Below, piece after piece: positions 17,052 through 27,153 of a stretch of DNA of 64,000 nt (positions within the stretch are counted from its first letter, which is position 1; each line of letters opens with the position of its first letter). The notes beneath the pieces are model-generated. The model did not search any database and was not told where the DNA came from. It saw only the letters and a list, made by a program, of their open reading frames with translations. The position numbers and the translations under genes were made by a program. The stretch comes from Flavobacteriaceae bacterium (GTDB lineage: Bacteria; Bacteroidota; Bacteroidia; Flavobacteriales; Weeksellaceae), in the NCBI GenBank assembly GCA_030538275.1, contig JAUNUH010000001.1, positions 62,001 to 126,000 on the forward strand, in the 5' to 3' direction.

Positions 17052-17609
17052 TTAATCCTTTTCCAAATTTTCATCTTTCAGAAAGTTTTCTAGCTTTTTT
17101 ACGGCATGATGATAGTTGGATTTTAAACCTCCGACACTAATATCGAGAATTTCTGCAATTTCATCGTATTTTAATTCTTCAAAATACTTCATCCTGAATA
17201 TAAGTTGTTGCTTTTCTGGTAGTTGAGAAACGGCTTGCTCTAGCCGAATTGCCGCCTCATCACCGTCAAAATAAATATCTGCTTCGAGATTTTTGGATAA
17301 TTCATACGAAACATCTTCAAAACTTACATTATTCTTACGAGATTTTTGTTGAATAAAGTTCAGGGCTTCATTGGTGGCAATGCGGTAAATCCATGTAAAA
17401 AGTTTGGATTCGCCCTTGAAGCTACTTAAATTACGATAGACTTTTAAAAAAACATTTTGCGTGATGTCATTGGCATCATCGTGATTGTACACCATTTGTC
17501 TGATATGAAAATAAACGGGTTGCTGAAATTCTTTCAATAATAACCTGAAACCGGCATTTTCATCGGTTTTTATAAGTTTCAGAATATCTTTGTCACTCGT
17601 TTTGGCCAT
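17052..17609 (-). CDS. ECF-type RNA polymerase sigma factor
   Basis: 185 residues of the sigma-70 ECF (RpoE-like) family. Region 2 is FHIRQMVYNHDDANDITQNV with VFLKVYRNLSSFKGESKLFT, and TWIYRIATNEALNF follows. Region 4 is LPEKQQLIFRMKYFEELKYD, continuing EIAEILDISVGGLKSNYHHA, a good helix-turn-helix. It is paired with the small membrane protein downstream. The target regulon is not visible from this window. Confidence 0.93.
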   Translation of the reverse strand: MAKTSDKDILKLIKTDENAGFRLLLKEFQQPVYFHIRQMVYNHDDANDITQNVFLKVYRNLSSFKGESKLFTWIYRIATNEALNFIQQKSRKNNVSFEDVSYELSKNLEADIYFDGDEAAIRLEQAVSQLPEKQQLIFRMKYFEELKYDEIAEILDISVGGLKSNYHHAVKKLENFLKDENLEKD

Positions 17610-17678
17610 TGAGATGGGTGTGATCTTATTTTATTTATAAAAACATCAAAAAAAATGCCCCAATAGGAGCAAAATTAT

Positions 17679-18806
17679 TTAATCCCTTCTTTGATGCATA
17701 TTTTGATCGGTTTTCAAATCCGTATTATATATTTTTATTAAATCTCCCTCTTTTACGCCTGCCAGAATCTCTACATTAATGCCATCACTTGTACCCAGCC
17801 TCACGTTTCTTTTTTCCCAATTATCGCCATTTTTGACTTCTACAAAGGGATTATTTTTATCATCGTATTGAATTTCAGACTCTTTCAAAGCCCAAATATT
17901 GGATTTGTTTTCAGTGACAATTTCGGCGTTGGCACTATAACCTGCGCGTACAAATGTGTCTTCTTTCAAATCTACCGTGGCTTTAATTTCGAATTGTACC
18001 ACACCGTTTTCTTCTACGCCAGAGGGTGAAATAAAATATAACTTTCCGGTAAAAACTTGTCCAGGAAGCGCTCCAATGGTAATTTCAATCGGCATGCCTT
18101 CTTTCAATTTTCCTACATCGGCCTCATCTACCTTTCCTTCAAAAATCATGTCGTCGATATTGGCCACTGTGGCGATAGTTGTACCTGTACTGAAGTTGTT
18201 GATTTCTTGAACATTATCACCAATTTCAACCGGAATATCCAGTACCATACCTTTGATTGTAGAGCGAATTTGCGTTGTGGCATATCTCTCTAGCCCAGGT
18301 GCAATGCCCGATTGAGCAACTTTGTAATCGTTTTGGGCATTTCTTAAATTCTGTTTGGCAATATTGAAAGAAGCAAGTGCGCTTTCATATTCTGCACGCG
18401 AAATAACGCCTTGGTCAAAAAGAGATTTTTGGCGATTGTAATGTCTGGTTTCATTTTGTACAGAAATTTCTGCAGAATTTATCATCTGCCTTGCTGCATT
18501 GAGGCTGTTTACATTGGGCACCACGCGTATTGTAGCCAATAATTGACCCGACTCTACAAGTGCACCTTCTTCTACGGCAAGTTTGCTAATTACCCCAGAA
18601 ATGTTGGGCTTGATTTCAATAGATTCACGAGGTTTTACATCGCCGGTAGCTACAGAAGTTTTTTTGATATCCGTTTTGAATAATTGTGTCGTTTCAAACT
18701 TTACAATATCCTGCGAACTTTTGTTTTGGTTGTACATAAACGCCCATATACCCAGCAAAGCGAGAACGAGAATACCGGTGATAAGTAATATTTTTTTTAC
18801 ATTCAT
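17679..18806 (-). CDS. Periplasmic adaptor (MacA/HlyD-like) of an ABC exporter
   Basis: 375 residues with an N-terminal membrane anchor (about 5-25), split barrel-sandwich halves (IEIKPNISGVISKLAVEEGA and TQIRSTIKGMVLDIPVEIGD), a coiled-coil hairpin between them (about 100-165) and a beta-barrel domain. It is the membrane fusion protein linking inner-membrane exporters to a TolC-type channel. It lies 69 bp after a MacB-type permease and is probably co-transcribed with it. No TolC or ATPase gene is in this unit; the ATPase at 29239-29928 is a possible partner. Confidence 0.88.
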   Translation of the reverse strand: MNVKKILLITGILVLALLGIWAFMYNQNKSSQDIVKFETTQLFKTDIKKTSVATGDVKPRESIEIKPNISGVISKLAVEEGALVESGQLLATIRVVPNVNSLNAARQMINSAEISVQNETRHYNRQKSLFDQGVISRAEYESALASFNIAKQNLRNAQNDYKVAQSGIAPGLERYATTQIRSTIKGMVLDIPVEIGDNVQEINNFSTGTTIATVANIDDMIFEGKVDEADVGKLKEGMPIEITIGALPGQVFTGKLYFISPSGVEENGVVQFEIKATVDLKEDTFVRAGYSANAEIVTENKSNIWALKESEIQYDDKNNPFVEVKNGDNWEKRNVRLGTSDGINVEILAGVKEGDLIKIYNTDLKTDQNMHQRRD

Positions 18807-18875
18807 GTTTCAGTTTCAGAATTTTGCCTACAATAATTATGTGTAATTAGTATTTGATTTTTTGTAATTGTTACA

Positions 18876-20120
18876 TTATTCTTCTCTCAATGCGTCGATG
18901 GGTTTGATGCTGATGGCACGCATAGCAGGAATTAATCCCGCCAAAACTGCCATTACCAATACCAATAAAAAAGCTCCCGACAAGACATAAATATCTACAG
19001 AACTGTTTACCACAGGGACATTGGAGTCGGGTTGATTTTCTATATAATTATTTATAGATGCCAGAATCAGCGTTCCTACAATGATTCCGATTAATCCAGA
19101 AAAAAACGTGATAACAGCACTTTCCAATAAAATTTGACCGATTATTTGACTGGGTTTTGCGCCTAAAGCACGCCTTATCCCGAACTCTTTGGTACGCTCC
19201 TTTACGCTAATCAACAATATAGAACTCACCGCAATTACACCCGCCAGTAAAGTAAGAAATCCTACAGCCACCGTGAGAAATTCTAGGCCTTTCATGAAAT
19301 TAAACAATTTGGCAAACATGGCTCCCAAATTAAACGAACCCAATGCCTGTGTGTCATCTGGATGTACTTTGTGACGGGTTTTTAAAAATTGAATAATTTG
19401 TTCTTCTGCCTGTTTTATGTCGTATTCATCTTTTATATTAATAGCCATAAAACCCACATTATTACCTTGATTGAATAATTTTTGAAATGTTGTAAATGGC
19501 ATAAAAACCGACTGATTTCCCTCAAAACCATTGGGCTGTCCTTCATAAATCCCAACTACAGTAAATGCTATATTATTGATTCTCAATAAAGAACCTATTA
19601 CCTGGTCTCCTTTTTTGTAAATATCTTCTATGACACCATCACCAATTACCACGACTTTGGATTCATTTTTGAAATCATCATCATTAATGAATCTTCCGTG
19701 AATCACTTTTTTTACAAACATTTTGTTCTGCTCGGGATAATCACCATAAATGGAATAATTTGAATAAGCCGTTCCATGAACAATTGTTGCAGATTGCCGA
19801 TTGCGCGGAACCACCATATTCACATGTTCGAATCTATTTTTTACCGCATCAACATCTTCGGTTTTGAGTGAAAAAGTTCTACCACGGCCAAATCCTTCAT
19901 AAGGCATACTGGTTTGCTGGGTCCAAACAAAAAGAGAATTTGTAGAATTCCCCTTCAAATCTCTATCAAACCCATTGCGCAATCCGTTGACCAAACCCAA
20001 GAGAAATACAAAAAGTAACATACCCCAAACTACACCAATAATAGTGAGAGCCGTACGCACTTTGTTCTTGTCTAGCGCATAAAAAATTTCTGACCAAGTA
20101 TCTCTTTTGAGAATTAACAT
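18876..20120 (-). CDS. MacB-type ABC permease (no ATPase domain)
   Basis: 414 residues with the MacB/FtsX topology: TM1 near 23-45, a large periplasmic domain (about 50-275), then three helices (about 283-310, 330-360, 378-400). KERTKEFGIRRALGAKPSQI is the signature coupling segment of the FtsX family. It ends in the common IKPIDALREE. It should need a separate ATPase, which is not adjacent. Together with the adaptor downstream it forms half of a MacAB-like exporter. Confidence 0.9.
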   Translation of the reverse strand: MLILKRDTWSEIFYALDKNKVRTALTIIGVVWGMLLFVFLLGLVNGLRNGFDRDLKGNSTNSLFVWTQQTSMPYEGFGRGRTFSLKTEDVDAVKNRFEHVNMVVPRNRQSATIVHGTAYSNYSIYGDYPEQNKMFVKKVIHGRFINDDDFKNESKVVVIGDGVIEDIYKKGDQVIGSLLRINNIAFTVVGIYEGQPNGFEGNQSVFMPFTTFQKLFNQGNNVGFMAINIKDEYDIKQAEEQIIQFLKTRHKVHPDDTQALGSFNLGAMFAKLFNFMKGLEFLTVAVGFLTLLAGVIAVSSILLISVKERTKEFGIRRALGAKPSQIIGQILLESAVITFFSGLIGIIVGTLILASINNYIENQPDSNVPVVNSSVDIYVLSGAFLLVLVMAVLAGLIPAMRAISIKPIDALREE

Positions 20121-20264
20121 CTAAAATAATTGGTATGAAATTCATAGAAATAGTTACAAATGATTTGATAATTTTTGACTTTTCAGTTCTTTATGAAATT
20201 CACATCATTTGAATTGAAAATAAGGATTGGAATTAAAACCAATTCTTTGAATTTTTATTTTGAA

Positions 20265-20834
20265 TCAGGAAATAGATTTATTTATCCTGAAATATTTATT
20301 TAAAAAATAAGATAAGGAAAATCCGACGATGATTAACCAAAATCTATTGAATAAAATAATAAATTCTGTAAGAAGTTTTTCTTCTAAAAAATAAGAAGAA
20401 ATTTCGACTAAAACAGGAATGAGGAGATAGGCTAAACTCATAAAAATCAAACCCTTGTAAAAGTTTGTTTTGCTATAAATTTTGTGATAAAGAAAATAAA
20501 GTGAAAGCATAGCAATAAATCCACATACCATAATCAGAATCTCCATTTTGATGGCAGAAATAGGTAGAATTTGGGCCAAAACATCTAGCAAGGGCGACAC
20601 TAAATAGGAGCAGGCAACGCCTATGAAGTAAGCTGAATAAGAAAATAAAATACTCAAAAGTAATCCAGGAATAGGTTTGGGTTTGAGCATGGAATGATGA
20701 AATGCAAAAAATGCAAAGGCAAATATCAATGGTCTTAAATAGAAATCATCCAGAATTTTGATTGGAATAAGAATTATGGCAATTATGATGAGTAAAATTG
20801 TAAAAATTGGGCGTGTCCATTTATTTAATACCAT
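20265..20834 (-). CDS. Multipass membrane protein, function unknown
   Basis: 189 residues from the ATG at 20834 (MVLNKWTRPIF); a TTG twelve codons upstream is the only longer option. About six hydrophobic segments are visible (roughly 9-25, 31-44, 52-75, 94-112, 125-142, 154-176), with a basic tail. No family motif is recognised. It lies alone between the MacB-type permease and a divergent acetyltransferase; a T-rich track precedes the region but no regulatory element is clear. Confidence 0.55.
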   Translation of the reverse strand: MVLNKWTRPIFTILLIIIAIILIPIKILDDFYLRPLIFAFAFFAFHHSMLKPKPIPGLLLSILFSYSAYFIGVACSYLVSPLLDVLAQILPISAIKMEILIMVCGFIAMLSLYFLYHKIYSKTNFYKGLIFMSLAYLLIPVLVEISSYFLEEKLLTEFIILFNRFWLIIVGFSLSYFLNKYFRINKSIS

Positions 20835-20982
20835 ATTTTGATTTTTTAAGCTGAAAGATTCAGACTTCAAATGTAATTAAATCTTGAATTCAAAACTCAA
20901 AAATGACAGATGTCTCATAATTCAAATTATTTTTATTATTTTCAAAAATTAAATTCTATTAATTTTACTGAAAATTATTGAA

Positions 20983-21525
20983 ATGAAATTCTCTATTCAA
21001 CCCATACTAGAAAATGATATCGTGAAGTTAATTCCACTACAGTCAGGTGATTTTGAAAAATTATATGCTGTAGCTTCAGATCCAGAAGTTTGGGCCAATC
21101 ATCCCAATAAAAATAGATTTGAAAGAGAGGTTTTTGAAAAATTCTTCGAAGGCGCCGTAGCGAGTAAAGGTGCCTATTTGATTTGGGATAAAATACAGTC
21201 AAAAATCATAGGAAGTACACGATTTTATAACTTCCAACCTAGTGAAAATTCCATTCAAATTGGATACACTTTTTATGCCGTAGAATATTGGGGAAAAGGT
21301 TATAATCACGCAGTGAAAACGCTCATGCTCGATTATATATTACAATTTACAGACAAAGTTATTTTACATGTAGGAGCAGAGAATTATCGCTCCCAAGCGG
21401 CTATAAAAAAATTGAATGCGCGTTGTGTGAGAGAGCTAGAAATGGCCTATTTTGGTGAGCCGATACGACGGAATTTTGAATTTGAAATAACAAAAAGCGA
21501 TTGGTTAAAATTCAAAAATTCATAA
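20983..21525 (+). CDS. GNAT family N-acetyltransferase
   Basis: 180 residues of the RimJ/RimL-like GNAT_3 fold. IIGSTRFYNFQPSENSIQIG followed by YTFYAVEYWGKGYNHAVKTL contains the beta4 segment and a Q/R-x-x-G-x-G/A-like CoA pyrophosphate loop (WGKGYN). ENYRSQAAIKKLNARCVREL fits motif B (N-xx-S-xxxxxK-xG). It transfers acetyl from acetyl-CoA to an unknown amine. Ends at a strong terminator. Confidence 0.88.
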   Translation: MKFSIQPILENDIVKLIPLQSGDFEKLYAVASDPEVWANHPNKNRFEREVFEKFFEGAVASKGAYLIWDKIQSKIIGSTRFYNFQPSENSIQIGYTFYAVEYWGKGYNHAVKTLMLDYILQFTDKVILHVGAENYRSQAAIKKLNARCVRELEMAYFGEPIRRNFEFEITKSDWLKFKNS

Positions 21526-21535
21526 GTTTTTAAAG

Positions 21536-21569
21536 AAAAACGCTCCGGAAAAGTATAGGAGCGTTTTTT
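21536..21569. terminator. Bidirectional intrinsic terminator
   Basis: AAACGCTCC (21539-21547) pairs with GGAGCGTTT (21558-21566), with A and T runs on either side. It separates the acetyltransferase from the convergent RND operon. Confidence 0.88.
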
Positions 21570-21590
21570 GATTCATTTTTAAAATAACCA

Positions 21591-24500
21591 TTAGAATTCC
21601 ATTTCGTGTTCTGGGTCGATATGCTCGTAATCTGCAATTATTGCTTCTTCTATATTCAATTTTTCACCTGGAAACAATTTTTCTTCTACCCGAACAACAA
21701 TATAGTACACAACCGGCACAATAATCAAAGTTAAAAACAGTGAAGATAATAATCCGCCAATTACAACAATAGCCAAACCATTGTTCATTTCTGCTGCGGC
21801 ACCAGAAGCCAAAGCAATAGGTAACATACCAAAAACCATAGCGATGGTCGTCATCAAAATAGGCCTCAATCTGGCCTGATTTGCTTGTATCAATGCGCGT
21901 TTTATTGGCTCACCGCGATCCATTCTATGGTTGGCAAAATCAACAAGTAGAATGGCGTTTTTGGCTACCAATCCGATGAGCATAATGATTCCGAGAATGG
22001 TAAAAATGTTCAAACTTTGATTGGTGAGAGCCAAGGCCCATAATGCACCAATGAAGGAAAGTGGAATAGAGAACAAAACGATGAAGGGTTTTACAAAATC
22101 ATTGTACAATACCACCATAATCATATATACCAACAAAATTGCGGCTATCAAAGAAACGCCCAAGGTACCGAATCCTTCGCTTTGGTTTTCCATATTTCCT
22201 CCCCAAATCCAGTTTACGCCAGGTGCTTTTTCTAGTTGATTTACTTTTTCTTCCCACTCGCCGGCAATAGATCCAGTGGTTTTACCTACAACTTGAGATT
22301 GAACGGTAACAGATGGTGAGCGGTCATATCGCTCGAGTAATGCTGGACCCGAGGAAAAATTAATTTCTGCAAATTGGGATAATTGCACTCTCACCCCATT
22401 GGGATTGGTAAAAGTGATGTTTCTTACATCTTCTATACTTTTTCTATTACCTTCGTCTAGGATAATATTGATATCATATTCATTGTTTCCAGTTCTGAAT
22501 TTATTGTCGGTATTTCCACTAAAGGCCGTACGTAACGTTTGACCTACGCTGGCAACGTTCAATCCTAATGCAGACATTTTATCACGGTCAACACTAACAG
22601 AGATTTCTGGATTTCCTTCTTCAACACTCAATTTTACTTCGGTGGCACCATCAATTTTTCTCAATTCATCTTCGGCCGCTTTTGCAAATTCCATGGCGTC
22701 CTCCAGTGTTGTTGCGGTAACCGTCATTTGTAGAGGAGCCATTTCTGCACCCATAAATCCTACTGGAACTGTTGTAACTTTTGCGCCTACCAATACGTTT
22801 TCGAGCTCACGTTTCAATTTGGCTGCATATATCTTGGTGTCGTCATCGCGTTCACTTTTATCGACCAATTCGATTTGAATTTCAGACTTATATTTGGTTG
22901 ATTGTATGGCACCCATATCACCACTGGTTTGACCCACAGAGGTAATCATTTTGATGATTTCGGGTTTCTGTTCTAGATATTTTTCTGCTTTTTGCGTTAT
23001 AAAATTCGTTTCTTCCAAAGAAACATCCTTCGGTAATTCTATTTGAACCATAAATTCACCTTTTTCTGTTTGTGGAAAGAAATCACTTCCAATATAGCCC
23101 ATCGCCATCAACGCAATGGCACTGGCAAAAAGGATGGAGGTAATACCAAAAGTTTTGATTTTGTTGTTTAAACTCCATTTTAAAATAAATTCAACATTTC
23201 TGGTAAACCACTTGAGACCCTGTTCAAATTTTTCTATAATTTTTCCAAAAAAAGTTTTATTGCTGATTAATTCCAGTTTTCCGAATCTTGAAAACAACCA
23301 TGGTACAACGGTAAATGATATTAATAAAGAAAGTAATGTGGCAATAACTACCGTTACACAAAACTGCTTAATAATATCTGAAACCAAACCGGTACTGAGA
23401 GCAATGGGTAAAAACACAACCACAATTACCAAGGTAATGGCGGTAACGGTAAAGCCAATTTCTTTTGCCCCATCATAGGCTGCACGCACCTTATTTTTAC
23501 CCATTTCCATATGACGGTGAATATTCTCGATCACTACAATCGCGTCATCTACCAAGATACCTACAACCAGAGACATACCCAATAAGCTCATCAAATTGAG
23601 ACTGTATCCTAGTAAATTCAATCCGATAAAAGTAGCAATAAGCGATGTTGGAATTGCGACCATTACAATCAAGGCATTTCTGAAACTGTGCAAGAAAAAT
23701 AACATCACGAATGCCACCAGTGCAACCGCAATCAATAAATCTTTGATCACCGCATTTGCTGCTTCTAATGTAAATACAGAAGTATCTTGTGCCAAATCAA
23801 ATTTAACCTCTTGATTGGCATATTGTAGCTCCATATTCTGCATTCTTGATTGAACCAAATCGCTCACATCCACAGCATTGGCATCGGTTTGTTTGATTAT
23901 TTGCAGCATGATAGTGTTCTGCTGGTCGATACGAGCAATTTTATCAGTTTCTTTTTGTGTATCTTGAACTTCTGCAATATCAGACAGTCGAATGTTTTGC
24001 CAATCTTTTGACGAAATGACCAAATTGCGCAATTCATCAACAGATGAAATTTTACCTGCCAATCGAATGAGCGTATTATTTTCTCGAGTTTTGAGATTAC
24101 CCGTTGGGAAATCTAGATTCGACATGGCAATAGCTTGTTGTACTTGAGGAATGGTTAATCCATATCCTTCGAGTTTTTCTTGATTCAAATTCACCCTGAT
24201 TTCTCGTTCCTGTCCACCGATAATATTCACCTGGGCAACACCGGGTATTCTCGATAATTCTGGCTGAAGTCTTTGATCTATTAAATCATATAATTCATTT
24301 TCGGTTAAATTAGCCGAAACGCCAATACTCATAATCGGCATATCCGAAAGCGAGAACTGCGTAAGAGCAGGTTCATCCACATCATCTGGCAAATCTGATC
24401 GAATTGCATTGATTTTTCTTTGGGCTTCATTCAGCGCAAAATCAACATCTGCCGTACTGGTAAATTCAATAATTACAACAGATAAACTCTCATAGGATTT

Positions 24501-24746
24501 AGACTGAATTTTTTTAATACTCTCCAGAGAAGATACAGCATCCTCTATTTTACGAGTAACGGTGTTTTCAACCTCTGCAGGAGAAGCACCAGGATAGACT
24601 GTGGCTACAGTGACAACTTTTACTTCAAATTTTGGGATTAATTCATAACTCAATTGCGTATAACTGAAAATACCACCGATGAGTAATGCGGCAAGCATTA
24701 CAATCACCAAACTGGGTTTTTTTATCGATAATTCTGCTATTTTCAT
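21591..24746 (-). CDS. RND efflux inner-membrane permease (AcrB-like, HAE family)
   Basis: 1051 residues, the usual length. TM1 near the N terminus, then the PN1/PC1 porter domain (VYPGASPAEVENTVTRKIED), the first membrane bundle with LSLVVGILVDDAIVVIENIH-like sequence (GMSLVVGILVDDAIVVIENI, containing the DD proton-relay pair), a second porter domain and a second bundle with GLVAKNAILLVDFANHR and RLRPILMTT. A proton antiporter forming the pump of a tripartite drug or lipid exporter. Last gene of the TetR-tolC-adaptor-RND operon; a 5-bp gap precedes it. Confidence 0.95.
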   Translation of the reverse strand: MKIAELSIKKPSLVIVMLAALLIGGIFSYTQLSYELIPKFEVKVVTVATVYPGASPAEVENTVTRKIEDAVSSLESIKKIQSKSYESLSVVIIEFTSTADVDFALNEAQRKINAIRSDLPDDVDEPALTQFSLSDMPIMSIGVSANLTENELYDLIDQRLQPELSRIPGVAQVNIIGGQEREIRVNLNQEKLEGYGLTIPQVQQAIAMSNLDFPTGNLKTRENNTLIRLAGKISSVDELRNLVISSKDWQNIRLSDIAEVQDTQKETDKIARIDQQNTIMLQIIKQTDANAVDVSDLVQSRMQNMELQYANQEVKFDLAQDTSVFTLEAANAVIKDLLIAVALVAFVMLFFLHSFRNALIVMVAIPTSLIATFIGLNLLGYSLNLMSLLGMSLVVGILVDDAIVVIENIHRHMEMGKNKVRAAYDGAKEIGFTVTAITLVIVVVFLPIALSTGLVSDIIKQFCVTVVIATLLSLLISFTVVPWLFSRFGKLELISNKTFFGKIIEKFEQGLKWFTRNVEFILKWSLNNKIKTFGITSILFASAIALMAMGYIGSDFFPQTEKGEFMVQIELPKDVSLEETNFITQKAEKYLEQKPEIIKMITSVGQTSGDMGAIQSTKYKSEIQIELVDKSERDDDTKIYAAKLKRELENVLVGAKVTTVPVGFMGAEMAPLQMTVTATTLEDAMEFAKAAEDELRKIDGATEVKLSVEEGNPEISVSVDRDKMSALGLNVASVGQTLRTAFSGNTDNKFRTGNNEYDINIILDEGNRKSIEDVRNITFTNPNGVRVQLSQFAEINFSSGPALLERYDRSPSVTVQSQVVGKTTGSIAGEWEEKVNQLEKAPGVNWIWGGNMENQSEGFGTLGVSLIAAILLVYMIMVVLYNDFVKPFIVLFSIPLSFIGALWALALTNQSLNIFTILGIIMLIGLVAKNAILLVDFANHRMDRGEPIKRALIQANQARLRPILMTTIAMVFGMLPIALASGAAAEMNNGLAIVVIGGLLSSLFLTLIIVPVVYYIVVRVEEKLFPGEKLNIEEAIIADYEHIDPEHEMEF

Positions 24747-24751
24747 ATCGA

Positions 24752-25816
24752 TTATTTAATTACTCTAACTTTGGTTTGATCAATCAAATTAATTTGACCA
24801 CTCGTTACAACTTCATCACCAGCCTGTAGCCCACTTATTATTTCTACACGATCGCCATAGTTTACTCCACTTTGTACCTGTGTAATAAGAGCCGTGTTAT
24901 TGCGCACTACAAATACTCGATTGTCGCTTACACTTCCTACAAAAGCCTCTCGCGGAACGGTAAGTACATTGCCACCTGCGCTTTGATCAAAAATGGCTGT
25001 GCCATACATTCCAGCTTTGAGCTTGGCACCCGGATTCGAAATATTGATTTCTACTGGAAATTTCAAGGCTCCAGAAGAAGATGGCGCTATGAAAGTGATT
25101 TTACCACTCAAAGTATCTGTGGCCACATCGGGTAAAATTTGAACGGTTTGCCCAAGTCCTAGTTTACTAATTAAAGATTGATCTACATCTACTTTTAATT
25201 TGAGTGAAGAAATATCTACAACCTCTACAATAGGAGTTCCAGGACCCACAACAGTACCTACTTCTACAAACTTTTGATTTACAATTCCACTTACTTTAGA
25301 AATAATATTTGTATCACCAGAAACTAATTGTGCCGATTGAAGTTGAGATTTGGCATTTTTTACTTGTAACCTTGCTTGATCTAGTTGTAATGCAGTAATA
25401 CCACCAGTTTGAAACGCCTGTTCGTAACGATTTAGCGTCATTTGCGCATTGTCTAGATTGGCTTTGGCGGCAGAAACATTTACATTTACTTTTTCACCAC
25501 CAAGTCTTCCAATGCTTTGCCCTGCACGTACATAGCTTCCTTCGCGCACATTCAATGCAATGAGTTGTCCGCCCATTTCTGCAGAAATCTGTGCTTGTTT
25601 ATTTGGTAAAAATGTACCATTTACTTGGAAAGCACCACTTATGTTTTCTGATTGAACAAGAGCTGTGCGTACCGCAACATCGGTATTTTTTTCTGCTACA
25701 ATAGCCACTTTTTCTTCATTACTTTTTTTATTCATTTGTAAAATGAGGAATAATGCAATACAAATCCCCAGAATAGCAAGTACACTTACGATGGTTTTTA
25801 TAATTTTATTTTTCAT
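24752..25816 (-). CDS. RND efflux periplasmic adaptor (AcrA-like)
   Basis: 354 residues: N-terminal membrane anchor (about 8-28), lipoyl/barrel-sandwich halves (AQISAEMGGQLIALNVREGS; SKVSGIVNQKFVEVGTVVGP), short coiled hairpin (about 110-150), beta-barrel and membrane-proximal domains ending GLQAGDEVVTSGQINLID. It joins the pump to the outer-membrane channel. It sits between tolC and the pump gene with 5-bp gaps on both sides, so the set is clearly one operon. Confidence 0.94.
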   Translation of the reverse strand: MKNKIIKTIVSVLAILGICIALFLILQMNKKSNEEKVAIVAEKNTDVAVRTALVQSENISGAFQVNGTFLPNKQAQISAEMGGQLIALNVREGSYVRAGQSIGRLGGEKVNVNVSAAKANLDNAQMTLNRYEQAFQTGGITALQLDQARLQVKNAKSQLQSAQLVSGDTNIISKVSGIVNQKFVEVGTVVGPGTPIVEVVDISSLKLKVDVDQSLISKLGLGQTVQILPDVATDTLSGKITFIAPSSSGALKFPVEINISNPGAKLKAGMYGTAIFDQSAGGNVLTVPREAFVGSVSDNRVFVVRNNTALITQVQSGVNYGDRVEIISGLQAGDEVVTSGQINLIDQTKVRVIK

Positions 25817-25821
25817 GATTT

Positions 25822-27153
25822 TTATAGGATTAAAGTTTTGAGTTTACCTTGTGATTTTAATAGTTCTATTTCTGCAAGTTTATACTCGAGTTTGGCACGT
25901 GTTAAGTTGTTTTTAGCTTCGGTTAAATCCCTTTCTGCATCAAGAATGTCGTTGAGAGTTGCCAGACCATGCTGGTAATTGCTGCGTGTGTTGGAAAGTA
26001 CTTCTTCTGCCAGACCTACGTTTTCTTCTTGAGACGAAATCAAGGTAAGATTATTCTCCATTTGCGTAATGGCATTATGATGCGCTAGATCAAGACCCAA
26101 TTCCAACTCTTTCAAATCTTGTTCTGCCTGTAGAATTTGAATGGTATTTAATTCTTCTCTTGCTTTGGTGGCAAATCCATTAAAAATAGGAACTTGAATA
26201 TGCAATCCTAATGTTGATAAATCAGACCAGTAAACGCCATTTTTTTCTCCATGCCACCAGGGCATTTTGTTTCCTTGACCTAGAAAACCATAATTGGCAG
26301 TAAGCGAAGCAGTAGGGTAGTAGGCTGCAATTGTAGCCTTTCGTTGCCATTCCAATAATTCGAGTTGTTTTTTGAGTAATTTTACTTCTGTTCTATCAGA
26401 AAAATCCGAGTTTTCTTCTGGCAGCATTTCAGGTTCAAAAGTAGCCTCCGGTAATCTAATTTCTTGATTCATAGGCATTCCAATCATAAATTTTAAGGCG
26501 TATTCACTCAAATCCACTGCATTTTCCAATTGTTTCACCCCAGATATAATATTGTTTCTGGCCACTACAACTCGGTCATAGTCTATTTTACGCGCAAGGC
26601 CCGCATCATATAAACCTTTGATGATGGCTATCGTTTGCTCTGTAATGACTAAATTGCTTTGCGCATTACCCAGCATTTGCTCTGATAAATACACCTGAAA
26701 ATAGGATTGAGCCACCTTTTCTATGATTTGCTCCTCTGTAAGTTCAGAATTAATTTGATAAAATTCCTTGGTCGATTTAGAGGCCTTCAATCCTGTAAAT
26801 ACAGATTGATTAAATAACACTTGAGTGAGCTGTAACATATTGCTACTGGTCCATTTTTGGCCAAATGCTACTTTTACATTTTCGCCTGGTAATCCAAAAA
26901 TTTCACCTGGCAAAACAGTTTCCTGTAGCAACGGACTGTAGGTTGTATTGCTGTTGAAACCAATGACTGGCAACGCATTGGCTCGTGCTTCTTTGATTTG
27001 CGCATCACCTTTTCTAATGTCTAATCTGGCTTTTTCTGCCTCGGCTTTATGCTCCAACGCATAGGAAATCGCTTCGGGTAAACTCAAAACTCTTTCTTCT
27101 TGTGCATATATCCATGGGCTGCATAGAAGCAGCAGTAATAGTAATTTTTTCAT
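25822..27153 (-). CDS. TolC family outer-membrane efflux channel
   Basis: 443 residues with a signal peptide (MKKLLLLLLLCSPWIYAQ) and two OEP repeats of long helices and short strands (for example LELLEWQRKATIAAYYPTAS, NNLTRAKLEYKLAEIELLKS). It forms the trimeric exit duct of the pump. The start codon directly follows the TAA of the tetR gene (stop at 27154), indicating coupling. Confidence 0.94.
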   Translation of the reverse strand: MKKLLLLLLLCSPWIYAQEERVLSLPEAISYALEHKAEAEKARLDIRKGDAQIKEARANALPVIGFNSNTTYSPLLQETVLPGEIFGLPGENVKVAFGQKWTSSNMLQLTQVLFNQSVFTGLKASKSTKEFYQINSELTEEQIIEKVAQSYFQVYLSEQMLGNAQSNLVITEQTIAIIKGLYDAGLARKIDYDRVVVARNNIISGVKQLENAVDLSEYALKFMIGMPMNQEIRLPEATFEPEMLPEENSDFSDRTEVKLLKKQLELLEWQRKATIAAYYPTASLTANYGFLGQGNKMPWWHGEKNGVYWSDLSTLGLHIQVPIFNGFATKAREELNTIQILQAEQDLKELELGLDLAHHNAITQMENNLTLISSQEENVGLAEEVLSNTRSNYQHGLATLNDILDAERDLTEAKNNLTRAKLEYKLAEIELLKSQGKLKTLIL